Positions 56,646 to 64,000 of a stretch of 64,000 bases of DNA are shown in pieces; the first letter of the stretch is position 1, and every line of letters starts with the position of its first letter. The notes below the pieces were generated by a model. The model was not told where the DNA came from and did not search any database. It worked only from the letters and a program-made list of their open reading frames with translations. Origin of the DNA: Carya illinoinensis (Eukaryota > Streptophyta > Magnoliopsida > Fagales > Juglandaceae); assembly GCF_018687715.1 (NCBI RefSeq), contig NC_056755.1, forward strand, positions 41,109,001-41,173,000. Reading direction: 5' to 3'. The translations under genes and the position numbers were made by a program.

Positions 56646-58742
56646 AGCATCTGCATACCGAGATTTTCTTTAAAATTTGGGGATAAATTTTAGGGTTTTG
56701 ATGAAAATGGCTCTCCATCCCAATCCCTAAAATGCGGTTTGGGTTTCCGGTTTGTACAGTAATACCCCATATTTATACATCTACTGTTTGTCCCCAAATT
56801 GTTTTTCTCTTTCTTGGTCTTGCGTTTCTCTTCTCTGGACAGTTGGGTGGCCGTGCGAAATCACCTCCTCGACTCCTTCCTTGCAATCAAACGAATCTTG
56901 CACCGAATGTGGGTAATCTCTAAACTTTCGCTTTCCTCCATGGCTGGATTCTCACCTATTGGCCTATCTCTTTCTATGTTTCGGCAGCTTCCATGGCTGG
57001 ACTTTGTGAGAATCGGGATCCTCCATGGTTGGCCACCGAGCTTCTCTATCTCAAAAACAAAATCCCTCATCTCGGTTTCATCATGGTTGCAGTGATTTAC
57101 CGTGATCTATTATTGCTTAAAGCTCTAGATTTTTGTATATATGATCTGAAAACCCTAGCTATTCTTGCTCAAAATAGGCGCTGAAAATGGTTGGAGAAAT
57201 TGGGTTGCTGAGAATTTGTTGTTTTGATTACCATTTCTCTGAGATTTGATAACTCCACTAACATCTGTTGAAGGGCCGAAATTGATATTGTTTGGATCTG
57301 AAACTTTGTGGCTATGTATGTTCTTCTATGCATTTTTTTTTTTTTTATGTATTTAGTAATCTTTTCTTGCTCAAATTACTAGATTTGATGAGCAATTTAA
57401 CTGGGTCTAAAAATCATAGTTATTGTTGCTCTGTTTGGGTTATTTGGATGGTTGTTGATATCCTTGTTGTTCTGAACATCGCTGGACATATTTTTTCTAC
57501 TTTAGGAGTGTTGTTTCGATTACCATGCCACTATTTTATTGTGCTGATTTCATTTGTGGCTTTTTATGTGGAACATATTTGGTTATGTAGTTGTATAAAT
57601 TGAAAATTTGAGTTTGGCAAGCTGAGAAATCTTCCAAAATTTGAGTTAAATTCTACTAATTTTTGTGGTTCTCTGCATCCTAAATTGATAGGTGTGATAT
57701 TTGTTATGCCAATAACATGTGCAATATTACCATTAATCTTCCTTGGTATCTCATTTAGGTGTGAAGATGTAGAGATTGATTTTTGGACTTATACTATCTA
57801 ATGGGTTGGGGCCCAAATTTTCTGGTAGTTATTTTTGCACTTATACCTTTCCAATTTCTTTTGAAAATGTGTACTCAGTCCATATGTGGCTTTTTGTGGC
57901 TGGTGAATATTCATTTACCCTTCATTTTGAACAAATTTGATAGTTGAATACAGTGATGAACTGAGAAGATCGGGGAAGTTATTATTTGTTTTCAGATTAT
58001 TTTATTTGAGCTTCCTTGTTAATATTATTGGTCTATGCAGATTCTGTTTTCAGATTAATAGCCATTTCCGTTAATTAATTTTTGTTCCATTCTTGTATAT
58101 CATTTGCAGTGTTTCATATATATCGAGCTAGGGAAGCATTCCAATAGGCTATGATGATGGTGTTATAGGGGGGTTAATTCACTAGTGTTAATTAGGGACC
58201 CATCGTTATGGCGGGGTAATCCTCATCCGGATGACCATATTGCAGTTTGTGATACTTTTCACAAAATGCAGTATCACAAACTGCAATCGGGGTTCGAGTG
58301 GAGTTTTGCAGCCATTCGATGTTCGGGGCCTTACTTACGCATGCTGTCAATATTTATACCATTCTGAGCCGTTTTACTAATTAATATATTTTATATTATA
58401 ATAAATACTTGATTTGGATGGGGATGCTCTTATTTTTTTTTATTTGTGATTTGCATGCTGTTTTGGTTGGTGTTTTGTATTATGTTGTGAATATAATTAA
58501 TGTGTAAAGTAAACCCCCTCGGCTATGATGATGACAATCGCATGTGGGGATACGGGATGTGATTGGCCATCTCCTCAATGGCTAGGTAACCCGGACGGCC
58601 AACAAGTACTGGCAATCGGTGTTGCAGCCATGAGTGGGTGGCCAAAAATCTTTGATGTCACCATTCGGTTCCTGAGCCCCGAACAAAAGATGTAAACTTA
58701 ATTATTTTATTTGGGCTCTAACATATAAGTGTTTTATTAGAG
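56646..58742. other. Left non-coding part of the PIF/Harbinger element
   Basis: 2.1 kb without a supported gene. Contains a second inward TIR copy (GATGGGGATGCTC, 58417-58429), a perfect 17-bp palindrome (58239-58287) and a short TGGGGAATCC-style coding-looking block at 58500-58690 that may be the N-terminal exon of the SANT protein. Confidence 0.5.
58239..58287. repeat. Perfect 17-bp inverted repeat with 15-bp loop
   Basis: ATTGCAGTTTGTGATAC (58239-58255) and GTATCACAAACTGCAAT (58271-58287) are exact reverse complements. The loop itself starts TTTTCACAAAA, which could extend the pairing. Not a terminal repeat of any element I can delimit. Confidence 0.95.
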
Positions 58743-59878
58743 ATAGATTCACAAGACCCTGGTCATATATACTTCACCAACCTCCTAAGTGAAGATCCTC
58801 AACTCGAGCCCACTTATGGTAGGCAATGTGGAACATCTCCATTGATCCTTGATGACTCTCCACCTCTACCCCCTAACGAGCCTATCGGCATTAGGAAATT
58901 AGTGAGGGGTGCGAATTTCACCCCCGAGGAAGACAAGTTACTTGTTTCTGCATGGCTAAATTGTAGCCTTGATACCGTTCAGGGAACAGATCAAAAACAC
59001 TCACAGCTTTGGGAAAAATTTTTTGAGTACTTTCAACAATTTAAAAAAACCACAAATGAGCGGACAATAAAATCTTTAATTCACCGGTGGTCGGTGATCC
59101 AAAAGGCCACAAACAAATTTTGTGCGAAACTAGCCCAAGTTGAAGGGTTAAATCAAAGTGGCATGACCGAACAAGATAAGGTAGAATTTTCAAATCAAAT
59201 TACTTCAGTAATTTGAGTTTAATTTCTCGATTGGTACATTGGTTTAATATTTTAATTTTTTTCTCATGCAAGTTTGAGAAGGCGAAGCTTATGTACCAAT
59301 CACTCGAGAAATGCTCATTCCAATTCGAGTATTATTGGTACCTGTTGAAGGACTAACCTAAGTGGATTTGGCGCGCCACAAAGGAGGATCCAAAGCGGAT
59401 GAAGATGATGTCCCCATCCCCGACCCCAACTCGATGTTCTGGAGCTACAGTTGATTCAGTTTTTGATCTCGAGGAGGATCATGTGATGGAGAATGAAGTT
59501 ATCGAGCCCGACCGACCAATTGGAAGGAAAGCTGAGAAAGGAAAACGAAAGGCCCAAGGCCAGAATGCAGAGGAGAACTTCCAACTCAGGAAGATGAAGT
59601 ATACTCTATTGGAGGAGTCACGCGCTCAGGAGAAAGAGTTTTTTCGTCTTAAAGCCGAGAAGATGGCATATGACAAGGAGACGGAGGCCAGAAAATTACG
59701 TCAAGAGGACGAACGGCTGCGGTTGGAGGCTGAGAAAGTGGAGCTCGCGAAGAAGGAATCAGATCAGCGCATTATGATGATGGATGTGAGTGTCATGCCA
59801 GAATTGCAGCGGCAGTTTTTCCAGCAACTCCAGAGGGAGGTCATGGCGAGACGCAGTTGGTCCGACGATTTGGATTGA
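58743..59878 (+). pseudogene. PIF/Harbinger ORF1: SANT/Myb-like, NAM-associated protein
   Basis: Partner protein of PIF transposases, thought to bind DNA and bring the transposase to the nucleus. An acceptor-like TTTATTAG at 58733-58740 opens an exon to 59180, ending ATAAG|GTAG. It carries a SANT-like trihelix: GANFTPEEDKLLVSAWLNCS, WEKFFEYFQQF and IKSLIHRWSVIQKATNKFC. Intron 59181-59272, then an exon from 59273 with FEKAKLMYQSLEKCSFQFEY, a TAA stop at 59354-59356 where the family has Gln (LLKDQPKW-type), and a long charged C-terminal coiled coil (LRQEDERLRLEAEKVELAKK). The coiled coil matches the NAM-associated C-terminal domain. The N-terminal start exon is uncertain. The frame is otherwise open, so this is a recently broken gene. 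Confidence 0.85.
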
Positions 59879-60199
59879 TTATTTTGTATTTGATTTCTTA
59901 CTTCATGTTTGTAACAATTATATATGTGTAAAAATACATGTAATTAATCTTTTTTGTATTTGATAATATGGGAAGTATGATAGGGTTGTGCAATTAATGA
60001 CTCAACGACATTTTCATAAACAAACTTGATTACCATTAATATAGTCGGGAAATTGATAACAATAACGAAATACAAATGCAAATCAGATTAACTTAAACAT
60101 AGGTCACCAATTACATTAAGGAAATAATAAAATCTAAAGCAACCCTAACTAATGTTGTAAATATAAAATCCATTGATGTTCAATTAGATCTTCTTGAAA

Positions 60200-61429
60200 C
60201 TAATGATGTGCCGAGCTGTCTCTAATATCATGATGATGCTGGATGAAGTCTGTAAACTCAGTTGTATGATTGCGCGACAATTCGGGGAGATTATCATCAA
60301 GTTGATTATATTCAATGTTCAGACTCTCACTATCACACTCGTCTTCAATTATCATATTATGTAGAATAACACATGCTTTCATTATATTCGTTAGTTCCTT
60401 CACTTTAAACATTTGGAAAGGTCCACGAATGATAGCAAATCGTTGTTGAAGTACTCCAAATGCACGCTCGACATCTTTCCTTGCAGATTCTTGTGCTTTC
60501 ACAAAACTTTTCTTCTTATTCCCACGTGGTGATGAAATCGTCTTCACAAAAGTTCGCCACTTGGGATAAATACCGTCCGCAAGGTAATAGCCCATAGTAT
60601 AGTCGTTGCCATTGATAGTGTAATTGACTGTAGGAGCACGCCCTTGGGCAAGTTCCGTAAAAATAAAAGACCTCTCTAGCACATTAATATCGTTATGTGA
60701 ACCGGGCATACCATAAAATGCATGCCATATCCAGTGATCATATGAAGCAACTGCTTCTAAAATAATAGTTGGTTCACGGATGTGGCTGGAGTACATACAT
60801 TTCCAAGCTGCGGGACAATTTTTTCACTTCCAATGCATGCAATCAATGCTTCCCAGCATTCCTGGGAATCCTCGTTGTTCACCAACTGCAAGCAATCGGC
60901 CTATATCATTAGAAGTTGGAGACCTTAGATATTCTTCTGAAAAAACAGTTACTACTGTCTCAGTAAATTTTTTTAGGCTCTTCATTGTGGTGCTTTCACC
61001 AATACGTATGTATTCATCCATAAAATCTCCAATAACCCCATACGCCAGCATTCTAAGTGCTGCGGTGATTTTCTGCATAGAAGATAAAACCAAGTCGGCC
61101 GGCATTATCTCTTCTCTGGACGAAGTACGGGTCGTAAGACTCTACTTCATTTAGAATACGAAGAAATAGGGACCGAGTCTCCTTCGAAATAGATTCGAGG
61201 GATATACTGGATTTTCAGCAAAGTAATCACGAAATAGGCGCTCGTGTCCCTGAATATGATCACGTCGAATAAACTTACGACGTTGGCTATTGCCACATCG
61301 CATCGATGACTGTCCATCCGCCTCCATGTTTTGAATATCGCTATCATCTTCAGAAGATACGTATGTCAATAATTTGCGAAAGAAAGTACGAGCCATTTGA
61401 TGAAAGGAGTAGGAGATCAAAGGATACAA
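60200..61429 (-). pseudogene. PIF/Harbinger (HARBI1-like) DDE transposase, disrupted
   Basis: Minus strand, reading toward the SANT gene. The N-terminal frame begins near MARTFFRKLLTYV and runs to HERLFRDYFAENPVYPSNLF. There a small deletion near 61190 moves the reading to RSLFLRILNEVESYDPYFVQ in another frame. A second shift near 61100 restores the first frame at VLSSMQKITAALRMLAYG. The catalytic core has Asp in GFPGMLGSIDCMHW, Asp in GSHNDINVLERS and Glu in DVERAFGVLQQRFAI, so all three acidic residues are present. A TGA at 60824-60826 replaces the Trp expected after HWK. C-terminal ACVILHNMIIEDE is typical. Two frameshifts and one stop disable it. Confidence 0.92.
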
Positions 61430-62105
61430 TAGAAGTTTGGTTATATAGAGGAAATGAGGCTTGAGTTTGCATATTTATAGAGGAATTACTCCTATCGTTA
61501 CACAAAGATATAAAAATGTTACCGTTTAAGAGAAGACAAAAAAAGTTACCGTTGGAGAAAAGATAAAAAAATTTACCATTTGAGAAAAAATAAAAAATAT
61601 TACCGTTGGAGAAAGGACAGAAAATATTACCGTTGAATAAAAGTTGTTGAAATATTACCGTTTCATCCAATTAAAAAATTTTATCATCAATACGTGACTT
61701 TCGGTTTTTCATTAGAGATATTGAGTACTCTTCTAATTAAATTTTTCATCACATTAGAAAATGCACTAATTAATAAAAAAATTATTTTTATAATACGAAT
61801 TTCAATTTAAAAAAAAAATACTGTATTGGATAGTCAAAATCTCCAATAAATATTTAGTAGAAAGTGATATTTGAAAAAAAAGATAATAAGACAAAAGAGT
61901 TAGTAGTTAAGATTGTAAATGGAAGAGAGAAAAAAAAGTAATAAAAAAATAATAGAGAAATATTATTTAAAAGAATAGAGATAGGGATAGGGAATGTGAT
62001 GTAGGAGGTTTTTAGAAGATAAACAAATTTTAGGGATAAATTTGAGGAAATGAGTATTTGAGTTAAATTATAGGGATGGAGATGTAAAACCGGATGAGGA
62101 TGCTC

Positions 62106-62376
62106 TAAACATAGCCTTGAAAATTGTAAAAGCCGCAACTAGAGCAATCTGCAAATGCTCAGAGCTACTTGTTTTTATGCAAACCTATCCCATTTTGCTA
62201 GCATTAACCGACACTCTCAAGCTTCTACTAGGTCGGAATTCACAATGTAGACCAGCACCCAAAATGATTTCTTTATTGAAGGAGAGGACTGAAATTGTCA
62301 TACTGAGATTATCATTTCTCGTTGGATATTCACTCCCTCTTAAAGTAGCTTCAAAACTATCATCATTTGCCACTTG
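62106..62376 (-). pseudogene. Duplicated 3' end of the TOC90 pseudogene
   Basis: Repeats 40587-40860: minus-strand ANDDSFEATLRGSEYPTRND, ISVLSFNKEIILGAGLHCEF and SRSLRVSVNA, with a deletion that removes the codons between NA and SKMG. Only the M-domain C-terminus is present. It is cut on one side by the PIF element and on the other by an LTR element. Confidence 0.9.
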
Positions 62377-64000
62377 TGTAACAGCCCGCTAGAAATTTAA
62401 TTGTAAAATTTCTATTAGTTTTAGGAACCTCGTGAAGACTCCATAAATTTTCACGAATCCATTAATCGTATAGGTTTAAGTCTAACTACATAGTTAGCGT
62501 TATTATTTACTATGGTATCCGAAGTATGTTTTTGATTATTGGAGATAGTTAGAAGTGTCAAAATGTATTATGGTTTGTGCCATTAGACTCGAAGGGTTAT
62601 TTAAGGTCTTATAGCGCAATAATAATGTTTCATATTTTCGGAAAAAACGTCTGTTCAAAATTGTAGATATTATTGGATAAAAATATCTTAAGCTAATTTT
62701 ATGGATATTATTGGATAAAAATATTTTAAGCTAATTTCGTGGATATTATTGGGTAAAAATATCTTGAATTGATTTTTGTAGATATTATTAGGTAAGAGAG
62801 TCCTACACTCCACTCTCACTCTGGGTAAGAGAGTCCTACACTTAACTCTCACTTCGGGTAAGAGAGTCCTACACTTAACTCTCACTCTAGCCTCATCTCT
62901 TCCATATCTCATCCATAAGTATCTCCAACGACCCCTCCCCACGAAATTATCTTCATTTACACTTTCCATTAAAAGAATATCAAACACTTTCTCTCGGACA
63001 GCTTTTAGAAATTCTTTTGCATGCCCATTTCGAAGCTTTTGTAAGTATTTTATCATAAATCCTACTTCATATAAGTTGTTCTTTTTTGAGTCTAGTTTAC
63101 GTGGATATCTTATTTGTCCCATTTGAAGATCATTTGGTCAGTCAAATATTATATAAACTATAGAAAGGTCATTCTGGGAGATAAACTAAAGAATATGTTA
63201 TAGTTTGGAGTTTTTGACCAAGCTAATGGATAGATATTGGTCCGAAATTTTTATGGAGTATTTTTAACATGTATATATGACTATTGGTTGAGGAGTTTTG
63301 CATGATTAAAGGTTTTGATGAAAGATTTTCTTAGATTTAGAAACTTAGAAACTGGAAGAAGAAAAACAGTTTCTGTTTTGAGAAAGTTTAACTCTTTGGT
63401 GGTTTAAACCTATTCTAATGACTTTGATAATTTTATTGGAAGATCCTAAGCATCTTATATACATGTTATATTATTATTTTGAAGATATTTGATATTAGTT
63501 TCAAAGATATGAAATTTTATGCAAAGAGATATTCAGATAAGTCAAAGTGTGGATATTCTTGACTAAATTTATGTTTTGGTTAATTTCTAACCATGTGATC
63601 TTGAATTAGAAGCTTATATATGTTTTAGGACGTCTTTTTAAACCATGTGATGGTTTGGTTTGAAGATCATATATTTATAAGTCATAGATCAAGAGATTTA
63701 TCAAAACTAGTTGAGGAAAAAGTTTCTGTTTTTGGACTAAGTGTAAAACCAAAAGCTCCAAATGTTATTTTGTGATTTTGGTGACTTTAGTTTGATGATT
63801 TAAAGCATGGTTGATGTTAGGATGATATTATGAATATGTTAGAAGTAAGATTTGATTTTTGAAATTCTTGGAGATGTTTTGATTTAAGGTCAAAACTTGT
63901 GATTCAAGTGCTTGGATCTTTTTACAAAAAAGTTTGGTGTTGATTATTAGCTTTTTCTAAATGGATGTTTTAAATATGGTTTTAAACTTAGGATTGGAAG
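62377..64000 (+). mobile_element. Start of an LTR retrotransposon, runs off the right edge
   Basis: TGTAACAGCCCGCTAGAAATT at 62377 is a typical first sequence of plant gypsy-type LTRs, and it abruptly ends homology with 40862. The preceding ACTTG (62372-62376) would be the 5-bp target duplication, to be found again outside the window. The interior has tandem repeats, then AT-rich sequence without coding capacity, as expected for a long LTR. Gypsy assignment is inference. Confidence 0.7.
62666..62889 (+). repeat. Two adjoining tandem arrays (38-bp and 33-bp units) in the LTR
   Basis: GATATTATTGGATAAAAATA units start at 62666, 62704, 62742 and 62781 (period 38-39). GGTAAGAGAGTCCTACAC units start at 62791, 62824 and 62857 (period 33). 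The second array begins inside the truncated fourth unit of the first. Confidence 0.9.

Larger units (their letters stand above)
56633..62105. mobile_element. PIF/Harbinger transposon, 5473 bp
   Basis: Ends GAGCATCCCCATC and GATGAGGATGCTC form inverted repeats with one mismatch. They are flanked by the 3-bp duplication TAA (56630-56632, 62106-62108). The unoccupied site CTATGTAACATAG is seen at 40577-40589; the filled site has one extra A on the right. Two genes face each other: a SANT/Myb-like ORF (plus, 58743-59878) and the DDE transposase (minus, 61429-60200), the usual two-gene set of plant PIF elements. Both are damaged. Confidence 0.93.
50322..62376. repeat. Second copy of the 39220-40862 segment, split by two transposons
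   Basis: Pieces 50322-50632, 55564-56632 and 62106-62376 align in order with about 39220-40862 (MITE-A right part, MITE-B, spacer, TOC90 3' end). The hAT and PIF elements sit exactly in the gaps. The right limit is masked by an LTR element at 62377. Confidence 0.85.

Noticed and set aside
56799..57603. Frames in the left part of the Harbinger element
   Set aside because: Low-complexity hydrophobic translation of T-rich DNA; not matching ORF1 or the transposase.
62688..63122. 144-codon minus frame with a repeated LLPEVRVKCRT motif
   Set aside because: The protein repeat is only the translation of the 33-bp DNA tandem array.

Overview
This window is nuclear DNA of a woody eudicot. The genes have many spliceosomal introns with GT..AG borders, the intergenic DNA is AT-rich, and plant retrotransposons (Ty1-copia, a gypsy-type remnant), hAT and PIF/Harbinger transposons and many MITE-like foldbacks are present. 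Recurrent copies of a 'CGTTTGGATGTTGAGTTGAGATGAG' type MITE look like those common in Fagales (walnut, pecan, oak). That placement is inference only.

Layout. 1-1604 (minus) is the 5' part of a CLC-g-like chloride transporter gene that runs off the left edge. Only 243 bp upstream of its start codon lies a young, complete Ty1-copia element (1848-7941; 5-bp target duplication AAATA; gag and pol both open). 7947-11048 is AT-rich and holds a candidate non-autonomous hAT-like element. A second complete Ty1-copia element (11054-18379; duplication GTGGC) has a gag-pol frame broken by two stop codons and a structured GC-rich leader. 20349-28858 (plus) is a 12-exon synaptotagmin 5-like gene (TM + SMP + C2A + C2B, about 566 aa) whose first exon/intron junction does not splice cleanly. 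31160-32350 (minus) is a decayed purple acid phosphatase (PAP26-like). 34683-35897 (plus) is an intronless ARM-repeat protein gene.

The right half is a repeat-built region. 40572-45500 (minus) is a decayed TOC90/TOC159-family chloroplast import receptor with a 1.33-kb solo LTR (43889-45222, duplication ATTTC) in its first intron. 47980-50222 holds a gypsy-type gag remnant with tandem LTR pieces and RNase H fragments. The segment around 39220-40862 (two adjacent MITEs, an AT-rich tandem array and the TOC90 3' end) recurs at 50322-62376. There it was opened by a 4.9-kb hAT element (50633-55555, duplication CTCTTAAA) and a 5.5-kb PIF/Harbinger element (56633-62105, duplication TAA), then cut by a new LTR element starting at 62377 and leaving the window. 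The first copy serves as the empty-site reference that fixes these insertions to the base.

The intact host genes (CLC-g, SYT5, ARM protein) are unrelated neighbours; nothing suggests they work together. I found no convincing tRNA, rRNA, CRISPR or organellar insert, and no clearly novel biological system. The most unusual signals are the serial stem-loops in the second copia leader, an apparent splice-based gag/pol layout in the first, the SYT5 donor defect and a perfect 17-bp palindrome inside the Harbinger element.
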